Source: CAZFOB01 sp964520325
GTDB taxonomy: Bacteria; Actinomycetota; JAICYB01
Direction of reading: 5' to 3'
Length of the DNA: 64,000 bases
NCBI GenBank assembly: GCA_964520325.1
Contig: CAZFOB010000006.1
Span: forward strand, 90,691 to 154,690
The stretch's first letter is position 1, and every line of letters begins with the position of its first letter. The notes beneath the pieces were generated by a model. The model saw only the letters and a list, made by a program, of their open reading frames with translations, was not told the DNA's origin and made no database searches. The translations under genes were made by a program, and so were the position numbers. Of the stretch, positions 15,793 through 24,218 are shown piece by piece.

Positions 15793-16618
15793 GCTTGCTC
15801 CTCTCTCTCTCGTCTGCCCACGTTTCACGTGACTTCGATTTCTCGATCCAGTTGCGGAACCCTCTGCGGTGGTTGGTGCGGCGAAAGGAGGGCTCTCGGG
15901 TGTTGAGCCAGCCCGCGTAGGTCCGGAGCTCGTCGTCGTAGAAGATCCGGGTGTTGGTCGTCGCGGAGTCGATGACGTCGCGCCAGTAGTCCGGGTCGTC
16001 GAGGTCTGTCTCGAGGAGCGTTCGGTGGCGCCACCGAAGCGAGCCGAGCAGGGTTCGGATGTCTTCGAATCCGGTCCAATCGGCGGGTGGGGAGCCCGCC
16101 GGATTTTTCGGCGGCTCCCCGTCCTCAAGATCTACGTCCTCAAGATCTACGTCCTCTGGACCGATGGGCGGACCGTTTCCGGTGGGTCTATCGGACCGTT
16201 TCTCGTCGTCCATCGGACCGTTTCCGGTCGATGGGTCCGACGGTCGGACCGTTTTCAAGCCCTCGGACGATGGGTCCGACGGTCGGACCGTTTTCCAGTC
16301 CTCGCGCGCAGCGATCACGTCGATGACCTGCTGCGGGATGACGGTCCTGTACTCGTTGACCAGACCCCGTCCCCCGCCGCGCTTTCCTGCGGTAAGGAAG
16401 CCCTTCGCCACGAGCGCGCGGAGTGCCTCGATGACGGTCGAGCGTGCGAGGCCGGTCTCTTCGGCGACGGTCCTGCTCGCCGGGAAACACGAGTCGCCTT
16501 TGTCGCTCATGTGCAGCGAGAGCGTGAGCGCGACGTGACGCTGCGCCGGCGTCAGCCCGGAGTCCTTGTCGGCGATCGCCGACCTCCATGTAAACAACGG
16601 CTTGAGGGTGTGGCTCAA
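15776..16618 (-). CDS. helix-turn-helix replication-initiation-like protein
   Basis: 280 residues starting MSHTLKPLFTWRSAIADKDS. The N-terminal winged helix (about 20-90: GLTPAQRHVALTLSLHMSD, FPASRTVAEETGLARSTVIE, ALRALVAKGFL) is the HTH_36 domain seen in phage O/DnaD-like replication proteins. A low-complexity middle (about 108-165) is encoded by direct repeats, and the C-terminus has DPDYWRDVIDSATTNTRIFY and a basic tail. As in lambda O, the repeats inside the gene are a good candidate origin. Confidence 0.7.
   Translation of the reverse strand: MSHTLKPLFTWRSAIADKDSGLTPAQRHVALTLSLHMSDKGDSCFPASRTVAEETGLARSTVIEALRALVAKGFLTAGKRGGGRGLVNEYRTVIPQQVIDVIAAREDWKTVRPSDPSSEGLKTVRPSDPSTGNGPMDDEKRSDRPTGNGPPIGPEDVDLEDVDLEDGEPPKNPAGSPPADWTGFEDIRTLLGSLRWRHRTLLETDLDDPDYWRDVIDSATTNTRIFYDDELRTYAGWLNTREPSFRRTNHRRGFRNWIEKSKSRETWADERERSKRAKTR
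16168..16297. repeat. iteron-like repeats, candidate phage replication origin
   Basis: Five copies of GGACCGTTT start at 16170, 16193, 16215, 16246 and 16285. The last two lie in a 28-bp perfect direct repeat (16229-16256 and 16268-16295) that also contains the inverted pair GTCCGA-N3-TCGGAC. A separate 15-bp tandem lies at 16122-16156. All are within the HTH replication gene; the two 28-bp copies are 39 bases (13 codons) apart. Confidence 0.6.
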
Positions 16619-16968
16619 CCTTGACCTCCCATGCGGATCTCTGATCGCACGACGCCGGCGACGTCGTCGATCAGGCCGAGTTGCGCGCGTGTGTTCCAGA
16701 CGCGCTCGCGGATCGTGTTGTGCATGACTTCAGCGGCCTCCATCGCGCCCTTGAGGTGGGACACGTGGTTGTCGGTCGCGTCGCGCCGAGCGGCGGCGCT
16801 CTTCTCGTCGGCGAACACGAGCCATGCAGCGGCTTTCCCGTCGCGATATGCGCGGATTGACTCCGCGAGGACCGCGGTGGACGCCATGAGCTCGCTCTCG
16901 AGTTCGCCGATGATGCCCTTGAGCCGTTCGTACTCACGCCAGATGTCGTGGCCGGTGACGACGCTCAT
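16615..16968 (-). CDS. hypothetical coiled-coil phage protein
   Basis: 117 residues starting MSVVTGHDIWREYERLKGII. The sequence is predominantly helical with heptad-like stretches (GELESELMASTAVLAESIRA; HLKGAMEAAEVMHNTIRERV). It overlaps both neighbours by 4 bases, between the helicase-methyltransferase and replication genes, so a replication role is possible but not shown. Confidence 0.6.
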   Translation of the reverse strand: MSVVTGHDIWREYERLKGIIGELESELMASTAVLAESIRAYRDGKAAAWLVFADEKSAAARRDATDNHVSHLKGAMEAAEVMHNTIRERVWNTRAQLGLIDDVAGVVRSEIRMGGQG

Positions 16969-19463
16969 GCGGACTCCAGGTCGAAGAGCGTCGGCGTCGA
17001 GGACTCGCGGGCGGCGAGTTCGACGTAGGCAACGCCGTCAGCGAAGTACGACGGGTTGAGCTCGATGCCGACGCCGCGGCGCTTGAGCTTCACGGCGCAG
17101 TACGGGACCGTCATCAGTCCGCCGAACGGATCGAGGACCGTTTCGCCCTCCATCGAGAACTGCGTGATCAGACGGTCGACGATGTCGAACTGGAGGGGGC
17201 AGAGGTGCTGCTGCTGGCCCTTGCGCTCTTGGAGCATGTTGAGCGTTCGCATCCGCGTGACGTCGGCCCACACATCCGGATGCCACGACGCCGGTTGCAG
17301 GAGCATGAATGTGGTTGGGAGACGTCCCTTCGCTTCGAGCTGCTCGCTCAGCGCGACGTGTTCCTCGAAGTCGTACACGCAGTCCAGGCCGTGGGCTTTG
17401 AAGAGCTTGTAGACCTTCTCATGTGGGAGATCCGCGAACTCAGCGGAGGCGAGCAGACGGTTGCCGCTCGATCGCATATAGCCGTGGGCGTCGACCTGCC
17501 AGCGCGATCGTGAGTACGTCGTCTTGTCCTTGACGACCGGGACGTCGGCGTAGCCGTTGCTCGACTCTGTCGGCGGCTTGCGGAAGAGCAGGAGGTACTC
17601 GGGCATTCCGGCGCCCATGCGCGATCCGTCCTTGCACTGCTCCGACCACCCGAGTCGGTAGGTCTGGTTGTTCTCCCTGACGACGTCGGTGACGATCGTC
17701 TTCATCCCGAGGAACGCGAAGCCGTGACGCTGGTAGTGGAAGATCGCTTCGGCGTGGAACGGCGTGACGGTCTGGAAGCCGAGTCCGTTGAGTCCGGACG
17801 GCATCACGCGGTCCTTGACGTGGATCGCGGCGACGCGGCCGGGTTGAAGCACCCGAAGGAGCTCGGGCGTCAGATAGTCCATCTGCTCCCAGAAGTGAGC
17901 GTTTGATTCGGTGTGGCCGAAGTCGTTGTACGAGGGCGTGTACTCGTACTGCGTGGCGAACGGGATGGACGTCACGATGAGGTCGACGCTGTCGTCCTTC
18001 ATCGCGGCCGTTTCTTCGACGGCATCCGCGTTCACGAGGTAGTAGCTGGAGCCGTGCGCTTCCTGGCGCTCGACTTCGCTCGAGCGAGTGAGCGCTTGCG
18101 TCATGGCCTCGTGCGACAGGCCATACTCCGCGATGATCGCGCCCATCTTCGCGACGAGCTCGTTGTGCTGAGTCCACTTCCTCTCGAGTGTCTGCCGAAC
18201 CTCCCGCTCGGCTTGGGTGTAGATCAGGTCGATGCGGACGCGGTCGGTCTGCAAGAAGCGGTGGATGCGGTGGACGGCTTGGATGAAGTCGGCAAATTTG
18301 AAGCCGATCCCGACGAAGATCGCGCGGTGACAGTGCCGCTGGAAGTTGCACCCGCTTCCGGCGATAACGGGCTTGGTCGACAGGACGCTGATGCGTCCGT
18401 CCGAGAAGTCGATGATGCGGCGTTCTCGTTCGTCGAGGTCCTGGGAGCCCCACACGGCCACGGAGCCGGGCAGGGCGGTCTGGATGGCGCGTCGCTCGTC
18501 TTCGAGGTCATGCCAGAGCACGAAGTGGCTGAACGGCTCTGCAAGAAGGATCTCCGTCGTCTTCGCGACGCGCTCGTCGAGGCTCTCGCGCTTCTCGGCC
18601 GCGGCCTGCTGGACACCGAGCGCGGCATTGCGGAAGAGCCGGCCGCGAGGATCATGGACCGTCCCGGTGTCCACGCGCGCCTCGGTCTCGATCTCGTGCC
18701 AGCGGACGTCGAGCTCCGGGAGGACGTACCCCTCGTCGGAGTAGCCGAGGTCCGACGGCTTCTGCAGGAACATCGCCCACGACGCAACCCAGAGCCAGAA
18801 CTCGCGCTCCATGTGCGGATGCAGGGTGAGCTTGTCGGCCTTCGTCGAGTCGCGTTTGAAGAAACGGGTCTTCGCTTGACCGACGTCCATGACATCGAGG
18901 AACGCGGCGTAGGCAAGAAGCTCGATGTACTCGTTCGGGCTCGGCGTGGCCGTCGCGACGAAGCGGTAGTGAGCGGACCCTTCGTACAGACGCATGAACT
19001 CCCGGAAGGTCTTCGAGCCTCCGAAGCCACGAAGGATGGCCGCCTCGTCGAGGCTGACCACTTCGAAGCCGCGAGGATCGAGCTTCCCGTCACGGACGCT
19101 CTCGTAGTTCGTGAGGTAGATGCCGTCGTCCGAGGCCTCTTCCGTCCTCCTGACGAACGTGACAGTCAGCCCGAGTAGGCCAGCGTCTCGGACGAACTCC
19201 TGGCGGACACCGAGCGGGAGCACGATGAGTCCGCGGCCGCGGCCGAGCTTGGCCAGGACAATCCGGACGATCTCCAACTGCATGAGCGTCTTCCCGAGGC
19301 CGAAGCTCGCGAACACTGCGCGACGTCCTCCGCGGATTGCCCAGACGACCGTGTCGCGCTGGTGCGGCTTCAAGATGGGGTTGACGTCGGACGTTGAGAC
19401 ATCGAGGCCCGTCGACGTGGCGAGCTTCGCCTTCGATTCGAGGAAGGTTCGGTAGTCCGTCAC
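16965..19463 (-). CDS. SNF2/DEAD-like helicase fused to a DNA methyltransferase
   Basis: 832 residues. The N-terminal SF2 helicase has Walker A FASFGLGKT (about 51-59), a DEAA Walker B, VATATPSPNEY (motif III) and IQAVHRIHRFL (motif VI). The C-terminal half is an amino-methyltransferase: motif IV DLIVTSIPFATQYEY, where TSIPF replaces the usual TSPPY, and motif I VLDPFGGLMT close to the end (beta-type order). It would methylate adenine-N6 or cytosine-N4 while tracking on DNA. Such helicase-methylase fusions are known in actinophages. Coupled to the C5 methylase by overlap. Confidence 0.88.
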   Translation of the reverse strand: MTDYRTFLESKAKLATSTGLDVSTSDVNPILKPHQRDTVVWAIRGGRRAVFASFGLGKTLMQLEIVRIVLAKLGRGRGLIVLPLGVRQEFVRDAGLLGLTVTFVRRTEEASDDGIYLTNYESVRDGKLDPRGFEVVSLDEAAILRGFGGSKTFREFMRLYEGSAHYRFVATATPSPNEYIELLAYAAFLDVMDVGQAKTRFFKRDSTKADKLTLHPHMEREFWLWVASWAMFLQKPSDLGYSDEGYVLPELDVRWHEIETEARVDTGTVHDPRGRLFRNAALGVQQAAAEKRESLDERVAKTTEILLAEPFSHFVLWHDLEDERRAIQTALPGSVAVWGSQDLDERERRIIDFSDGRISVLSTKPVIAGSGCNFQRHCHRAIFVGIGFKFADFIQAVHRIHRFLQTDRVRIDLIYTQAEREVRQTLERKWTQHNELVAKMGAIIAEYGLSHEAMTQALTRSSEVERQEAHGSSYYLVNADAVEETAAMKDDSVDLIVTSIPFATQYEYTPSYNDFGHTESNAHFWEQMDYLTPELLRVLQPGRVAAIHVKDRVMPSGLNGLGFQTVTPFHAEAIFHYQRHGFAFLGMKTIVTDVVRENNQTYRLGWSEQCKDGSRMGAGMPEYLLLFRKPPTESSNGYADVPVVKDKTTYSRSRWQVDAHGYMRSSGNRLLASAEFADLPHEKVYKLFKAHGLDCVYDFEEHVALSEQLEAKGRLPTTFMLLQPASWHPDVWADVTRMRTLNMLQERKGQQQHLCPLQFDIVDRLITQFSMEGETVLDPFGGLMTVPYCAVKLKRRGVGIELNPSYFADGVAYVELAARESSTPTLFDLESA

Positions 19464-21016
19464 GACAAGCTCTCAACGCAGCGCTCAACGAGGAGCGCCA
19501 TGACGGGTGGGGTGACGGCGTTGCCGTACTGCTTGACGCGCTCACGCTTCGTTCCGAGCACCTTGTAGGAGTCGGGGAACGCCATCGCGCGTCCGATCTC
19601 GTGCGGTTCGAGCATCCGAAAGCCGCAGTCCTCGACCGCGATCTCCGGCGCAACGATGGCGTGGTGATCCTTGGTGGTGACAGCTCCGAGCGGATCGGTC
19701 ATCGGGTGCGCCATCGACGGGTCGTTCCCGTCGCCGTAGTTCTTCAGGTAGAAGGGCAGCGTTGCGAGGGCGAGACGGTCGCTGGCAACAAGCGTGTGCA
19801 TCGGGTCTGACGTCGGTCGTGCGGCGGCTTCGCGTCCTCCGGCCGGGAGAACGAGCGCGTGATGATTGCCGTGCGCTGTGACTGTCGCCGTCGGATCCCC
19901 AACGCTCCGGACGTCGCTTCCACCGCCCCGAAGTTCGGCGATGAAGGGAACACACCAGGGCTCCGACGCGTGCCGCGTGCACGACCAGCGTCCATGACGA
20001 ACGCGAGCGACTGACGGGCCGTCTGCGTCCGGAAGGGGTTCGCCTGTTGGCCACGCTCGGTTCTCGCCGTCGTACGCCGTGTCGACGACGAGGCCGTGAT
20101 GAATCTCCGTGGTCTGCGTGACCATCGGTGCCATGACGCTCCACGCGCGCGAGTAGCCCGGACGCTCGAAGGTGTGTCCGGACTTCTGGACGATGGCGGC
20201 CGGCCCGAACCGCTCGAGCCCGACACGGATACGTCGCAGCGTGGCGGCTACGAGCGGTCGAGTCCGGTCACCAACACGAGGACACGGAATGGACCAGTCG
20301 ATCGCCGCCGCGGCTGGCCACGCGTACGGAAGCGCGCGATCGCCACAGAGAGCGCACGTGTAGATGTACTGCTGCCGATATTTCCCGCGTGGCTTGTCGG
20401 GCTTCTTCCAGGCCTGCCGACCTTCGACCTCTCCACAACGTTCACACCAGCACGACGGCCGGATATCGAGGTCCGGGGCTGTGTTCCCCGTCCTCCAGAA
20501 GACGACGTAGAGCCGGTCCCGTGATTGCGGCGTCGGGTGAGCGACCATCGAGTTGAGGCAGACGATCTGATGCTCGTAGCCGAGCAGATGCATCGACTCA
20601 AGCCATGCAGGGAACGGCGGCCACCGCGTTGCTGCCTCAACGACGTTCTCAACGACGACACATTGATAGCCGTGGTGCTCGGCGAAGCGCGGGACGTCCC
20701 ACATCGTTGCTCGCGATCGCTCGGCCGCTGGGTCTCCACCCGGGTTGAAGAGGTCCGCGTCATGCTTCTTCGACCGGGCCTGCGAGTGATGCGTGCACTC
20801 GGGAGACGCGATCAGGATGTCGGTGCGCGGATACCGACGTGGGTCGACCTGGGAGACATCCGCGCAGTCGTGGTCGGCGTTTGGGAAGTTCGAGTTGTGC
20901 GTCTCAATCGCCAGCGCCCAGTGGTTCGCCGCCATGCGGAGCCGAGCTCCGGAGCGTTCTGCGCCGATGGACGAGCCACCGGCACCACAGAAGAGGTCCG
21001 TGACCGTCAGCGTCAC
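19460..21016 (-). CDS. C5-cytosine DNA methyltransferase with zinc-cluster insert
   Basis: 518 residues starting MTLTVTDLFCGAGGSSIGAE (SAM motif I). The catalytic region reads ASPECTHHSQARSKK, in which the usual PCQ is PECT, as in other actinophage enzymes. VENV (motif VI), QSRDRLYVV (VIII) and GNAVTPPV (X) follow. Two CxxC pairs (CWCERCG and CALCG) form a probable zinc knuckle between the catalytic and target-recognition domains. Likely protects phage DNA from host restriction. Confidence 0.9.
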   Translation of the reverse strand: MTLTVTDLFCGAGGSSIGAERSGARLRMAANHWALAIETHNSNFPNADHDCADVSQVDPRRYPRTDILIASPECTHHSQARSKKHDADLFNPGGDPAAERSRATMWDVPRFAEHHGYQCVVVENVVEAATRWPPFPAWLESMHLLGYEHQIVCLNSMVAHPTPQSRDRLYVVFWRTGNTAPDLDIRPSCWCERCGEVEGRQAWKKPDKPRGKYRQQYIYTCALCGDRALPYAWPAAAAIDWSIPCPRVGDRTRPLVAATLRRIRVGLERFGPAAIVQKSGHTFERPGYSRAWSVMAPMVTQTTEIHHGLVVDTAYDGENRAWPTGEPLPDADGPSVARVRHGRWSCTRHASEPWCVPFIAELRGGGSDVRSVGDPTATVTAHGNHHALVLPAGGREAAARPTSDPMHTLVASDRLALATLPFYLKNYGDGNDPSMAHPMTDPLGAVTTKDHHAIVAPEIAVEDCGFRMLEPHEIGRAMAFPDSYKVLGTKRERVKQYGNAVTPPVMALLVERCVESLS

Positions 21017-21940
21017 GTGGTTGGCGTTCCCGGGCAGTAGCGCTTTCCGCCGGGGATGGCGTAGATGTGCGGTTCGTGTGCAGCGCGGCCGCAGTAGTGC
21101 TCGGGCCAGCGCGGTGGCTCGGCCCCCGTGAAGGCTTGCGTCAACCTGAGCGCGTCACTGAAGGCGGCGAGTCCCCGCATCGATCCACGGCACGTCCGTT
21201 CGTCTTGGAGGAACTCTGGTTCCGTGACACGCGTCCCGACACCGTCATGGTCGAAGAACGGTCCGCAGACGTCCGTCGGTGTCTTGTGGAGAAAGCGCGC
21301 CTCGTAGACGTAGTGGTGGCCGCTACCGCGGACGGACAACGCAACGCGCTCCCAGTCGTCCGGCAGACTGTGACGGGCGGCGATCAGCGATTCGACGGCG
21401 GCGTCATTCAAGAGGCACCCCGGAGCCTCGACGCGCTTGACGTCGTACGCCAGACCTTCGAAGGGACGGGCCACGAAGTGCAGGCCACCACCACACTCCT
21501 TACGCTTGTTCGACGCCGTGGTCACCGTCACCGAGCCGGAGGCGTTCACCGTCACCGAGCCGTAGGCCCTCACCGTCACCGAGCCGGAGGCGTTCACCGT
21601 CACCGAGCCGTAGGCCCTCACCGTCACCGAGCCGGAGGCGTTCACCGTCACCGAGCCGTAGGCNNNNNNNNNNNNNNNNNNNNNNNNNNNNNNNNNNNNN
21701 NNNNNNNNNNNNNNNNNNNNNNNNNNNNNNNNNNNNNNNNNNNNNNNNNNNNNNNNNNNNNNNCACCGAGCCGGAGGCGTTCACCGTCACCGAGCCGGAG
21801 GCGTTCACCGTCACCGAGTCGTAGGCCACGACGTCGTTCTTGCTGACGGTGAACTCGCCCTTGCCCCTAAGGACGGCGATGTCACCGGGCGGAAGCTCGT
21901 CCAGCTGCTTTTGGGTCTTGACCTCTACCTCTATTCCCAC
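21013..21940 (-). CDS. SVTVNASG beta-repeat phage protein, interrupted by an assembly gap
   Basis: Start GTG 21938-21940 (GIEVEVKTQKQLDELPPGDI) follows an AGGAGG site by 6 bases. An N-terminal domain leads into SVTVNASG/SVTVRAYG octads (24-bp DNA unit), broken by the 100-N gap at 21664-21763. The repeats resume, then a C-terminal domain has KRVEAPGCLLNDAAVESLIA and HYVYEARFLHKT and ends GKRYCPGTPTT. Proteins with AYDSATV-type octads are common in actinophages and probably form a beta-solenoid. Two apparent ORFs are one gene. Confidence 0.7.
21533..21824 (-). repeat. 24-bp coding tandem repeat with a 100-N gap
   Basis: The unit (CACCGTCACCGAGCCGGAGG plus four bases) alternates between versions encoding NASG and RAYG. 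The N run at 21664-21763 hides an unknown number of units. The high identity of the units explains why assembly stopped here. Confidence 0.88.
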
Positions 21941-21956
21941 TCCACCCCTCCTGCTC

Positions 21957-22280
21957 TCAGGTCGCACCGACGGGTTGCCGTTTCCTTGGGTTGCGTGCGC
22001 GTTCTTTCAGTGCGTCGTAGACGTCGTCGCCAATCTGCGCGCGGGCCCACGCTTCCTTGTCCGCTTTGTCGAGGTTGTCGAACCAGGCGTGGCAGCCCCA
22101 GCACAAGGAGATCCCGTTGTCGACGTCGCAGCGTGTTCGTTTGATGCCGCGGGAGAAGATGTGGGCGGCGTGCAGTCCGAAGGCGTTGGGTGGGTAGGGC
22201 TTCCCGCACCGTCGGCACGTGCAGTCGTCCCGATTCCGGACTGCTCGCGACCATCGTTTGTCTGCTGCATCGCGCTTCAC
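21957..22280 (-). CDS. HNH / NinG-like endonuclease
   Basis: 107 residues from GTG 22278-22280 (VKRDAADKRWSRAVRNRDDC), overlapping the upstream stop (GTGA). The core is CTCRRCGKPYPPNAFGLHAA, AHIFSRGIKRTRCDVDNGIS, and LCWGCHAWFDN: a CxxC/CxxC zinc site and the HxxH of the HNH fold, close to lambda NinG and its relatives. Likely a recombination or nicking nuclease of the early region. Confidence 0.8.
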   Translation of the reverse strand: MKRDAADKRWSRAVRNRDDCTCRRCGKPYPPNAFGLHAAHIFSRGIKRTRCDVDNGISLCWGCHAWFDNLDKADKEAWARAQIGDDVYDALKERARNPRKRQPVGAT

Positions 22281-22492
22281 CGATCCCTCGTGACGCGGAC
22301 CGCGGAGAAGAACCCAGCGAACAGACCGGACGTCCAGGCCAACCATGCGGGGCCGGTTGTGATGACCGTTGCTGCTCCGATGACGAACGCACCGGCGATC
22401 GCGAGTATGACGATGAGGAAGTCGGCTCTACGGGTGGGGATGTAGACGATGCGTGGTGCGGGCGACGGCGGGACCATGTCGCTGGGCCTCAC
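22277..22492 (-). CDS. small membrane protein
   Basis: 71 residues with two hydrophobic helices (FLIVILAIAGAFVIGAATVI and AWLAWTSGLFAGFFS) after a Pro-rich N-terminus and ending in a basic tail (VRVTRDR). Coupled to genes on both sides by 4-base overlaps. No homologous family is obvious from sequence. Confidence 0.6.
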   Translation of the reverse strand: MRPSDMVPPSPAPRIVYIPTRRADFLIVILAIAGAFVIGAATVITTGPAWLAWTSGLFAGFFSAVRVTRDR

Positions 22493-22824
22493 GACGCTTC
22501 ACCAAGGTCGGCCGTTGCTTCCTCGTGGGCCTTTGCGCGCGTCCATAGACGCGATGCGATGGAAGCTGTGATCGCGAGTCCGACCCAGTTGACAGCGGAG
22601 GTCCTCATCGCGACGTACGCAAAGCTGATAGAAACGGCCGCGAGTCGTCGTTCTGCGACGCTCGTGATACCGAGGTCTGCCTCGAATCGGTCCGTCGTCT
22701 GCTCGGCTACGTCCTTCCACTGCGTGCCGAAGGCGGCGATCTCTGTGGCGAACCACGAGGAGACGAAGGCCTCCATCTCTTCGATGGTGCGTGTCGCATA
22801 GCGGGCTAGGCGCTCGTCGTTCAA
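22489..22824 (-). CDS. hypothetical phage protein
   Basis: 111 residues starting MNDERLARYATRTIEEMEAF. Mostly helical, with EIAAFGTQWKDVAEQTTDRF and a hydrophobic stretch WVGLAITASIASRLW that could be membrane-associated. In the chain of overlapping early genes. Function not recognised. Confidence 0.6.
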   Translation of the reverse strand: MNDERLARYATRTIEEMEAFVSSWFATEIAAFGTQWKDVAEQTTDRFEADLGITSVAERRLAAVSISFAYVAMRTSAVNWVGLAITASIASRLWTRAKAHEEATADLGEAS

Positions 22825-22934
22825 CGCGCCCTCCGCTCACCCGAAAGGAGGGCAAGATGCCCATTCCTGTTGGAGCAGCGAGGGATAACCAGTGCGCGCA
22901 CGTGGCGAAGCAGAGAGAGCCGTAGGGGGTTCAT
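22821..22934 (-). CDS. 37-residue basic protein
   Basis: MNPLRLSLLRHVRALVIPRC and a basic tail ending SGERRAR. Start ATG 22932-22934 overlaps the upstream stop and its TGA overlaps the next ATG, giving perfect ATGA junctions on both sides. That spacing is the main evidence that this very short frame is translated. Confidence 0.5.
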   Translation of the reverse strand: MNPLRLSLLRHVRALVIPRCSNRNGHLALLSGERRAR

Positions 22935-23362
22935 CGTTGCCGCGCCCACGGACGGCAGAGGATGCGCTTGTGCTTGCGGTACTCGTCCTCGACGGCGCCG
23001 AGGTCGGCGACGGTGGTGATCTGTCGCCAGTCGCCGTAGTCGTTGCAGCGGTCGCACTTCCACCACGCGAAGAGGCGCGGTTCGAGGGCTATCAGCCGGT
23101 ACGAGAAGCGGAAGTGGCCGACGATCGCGAGTCGCCCGTTGACTTCAGCGTCGGCGCCCAGGACGGTCTCAACGAGCTCCTTGAGAACGCAGTCGTCTGC
23201 GGCCATTCGCTTGAGGACGTGGGCGCGTTGCGTTGCCTGGGCTTCGTGATGTGCCGTGAGAGCCCGTTCAGCGAGCGTGGTGGGCGTCGGGGGGGGTACT
23301 ACCCCGTCGTAGTTTCGCGGATGTGATTCGTCGGGCCGTGTGAGGTCCTCTGAGGTCTGCAT
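22931..23362 (-). CDS. hypothetical phage protein with CDRC motif
   Basis: 143 residues starting MQTSEDLTRPDESHPRNYDG. The middle is helical (HHEAQATQRAHVLKRMAADD) and the C-terminal half has RLFAWWKCDRCNDYGDW, one CxxC. No catalytic motif. Separated by 12 bases from the next gene. Confidence 0.6.
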   Translation of the reverse strand: MQTSEDLTRPDESHPRNYDGVVPPPTPTTLAERALTAHHEAQATQRAHVLKRMAADDCVLKELVETVLGADAEVNGRLAIVGHFRFSYRLIALEPRLFAWWKCDRCNDYGDWRQITTVADLGAVEDEYRKHKRILCRPWARQR

Positions 23363-23374
23363 GGAGGTTTCCTC

Positions 23375-23671
23375 TCAGCCCTTGGTGGGGTCGGGGACGT
23401 CTGCGGCACGACCGACCGCTGCGCGCAGGGCGGCGATGGCTGTCTCGGGGTCGGTACCTTCGGGGCCCAGCGCGTCGACGAGTGCTCGTCCCGCTTCGAG
23501 TAGCGACGGTGCGGCGGCGATGAGCCGGGCGTTGGCCTCAGATTCACCGACGCCGGGCTTGTGGCGGATCTCGGCGACGGTGACGCCGTCGTAGGCCTCG
23601 GAGTGGATCTCTATGCGGTGCCCGAGCTCCATGGTTCCTCGGGTGGACCACGGGCCCTTGGAGAACTTCAT
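23375..23671 (-). CDS. NARLIA-type small phage protein A
   Basis: 98 residues starting MKFSKGPWSTRGTMELGHRI. It has the phage pattern of GPW near the N-terminus and GESEANARLIAAAPSLLEAG, known from many small early proteins of tailed phages (domain of unknown function). It is a diverged partner of the next upstream gene, which has NARLIANAPDMLLAAEDLV at the same place. Confidence 0.7.
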   Translation of the reverse strand: MKFSKGPWSTRGTMELGHRIEIHSEAYDGVTVAEIRHKPGVGESEANARLIAAAPSLLEAGRALVDALGPEGTDPETAIAALRAAVGRAADVPDPTKG

Positions 23672-23988
23672 AGGCCTCGGACCGAATCGATGATCGAGAC
23701 AAGCGTGCGGAACGGCCCGTAAGCGAACTCGCCGAGCTCGCCGGCGAGATCATCGAGATCGTCGAGAGAGACAGCGGACCGGGCCAGCAGCGCGGCAACG
23801 AGGTCTTCCGCCGCAAGGAGCATGTCCGGCGCGTTGGCGATGAGGCGGGCGTTGTCGAGCTTTACCCCGAAGACGCGAGCGACCGTGAACGTTTCACCGG
23901 GTTCGCCGTATGGCGCTTCGATGTCGTGGAACGACCCGTCGCCCGAGGTCTGGATGGTCCAAGGTCCGCGGCCCTGGTACTCCATCAT
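23668..23988 (-). CDS. NARLIA-type small phage protein B
   Basis: 106 residues starting MMEYQGRGPWTIQTSGDGSF. The first gene of the leftward early transcript. It shares GPW and NARLIANAP with the following gene, so the pair probably arose by duplication. The next Met gives an equally plausible start. Its promoter should lie in the structured 23989-24218 gap. Confidence 0.68.
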   Translation of the reverse strand: MMEYQGRGPWTIQTSGDGSFHDIEAPYGEPGETFTVARVFGVKLDNARLIANAPDMLLAAEDLVAALLARSAVSLDDLDDLAGELGEFAYGPFRTLVSIIDSVRGL

Positions 23989-23993
23989 CGGAG

Positions 23994-24072
23994 CCTTAGG
24001 ACGGAGGCCGGATGAAGAGTCCGGTTGCTCTTGGGTGGGCGACTCGAACGCTGCTCGGCCCCCGTCCTAAGG
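23994..24072. repeat. cloverleaf-like inverted repeat in the lysogeny control gap
   Basis: An 11-bp perfect arm pair (23994-24004 with 24062-24072), one mismatch, then 5 more pairs (24006-24010 with 24056-24060). Inside, AAGAG/CTCTT and GCG/CGC can form two further small hairpins, giving a three-way junction. It lies between the divergent early genes and the repressor-like gene. It could bind a regulator as DNA or act as an RNA element. Confidence 0.6.
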
Positions 24073-24218
24073 TTTCGCATCCCTGTTGCCCTCCCGTCCG
24101 CGCGTGTTGCGTGTCAGATTTCTAGCACCCCACACCGCCGTTGTCCAGTGTTCTGAGATGTGGCATCCTCAACCAGCACGACTTTTGCCTGGTCACTCAA
24201 CGCACTGGGGGTCCGGAG

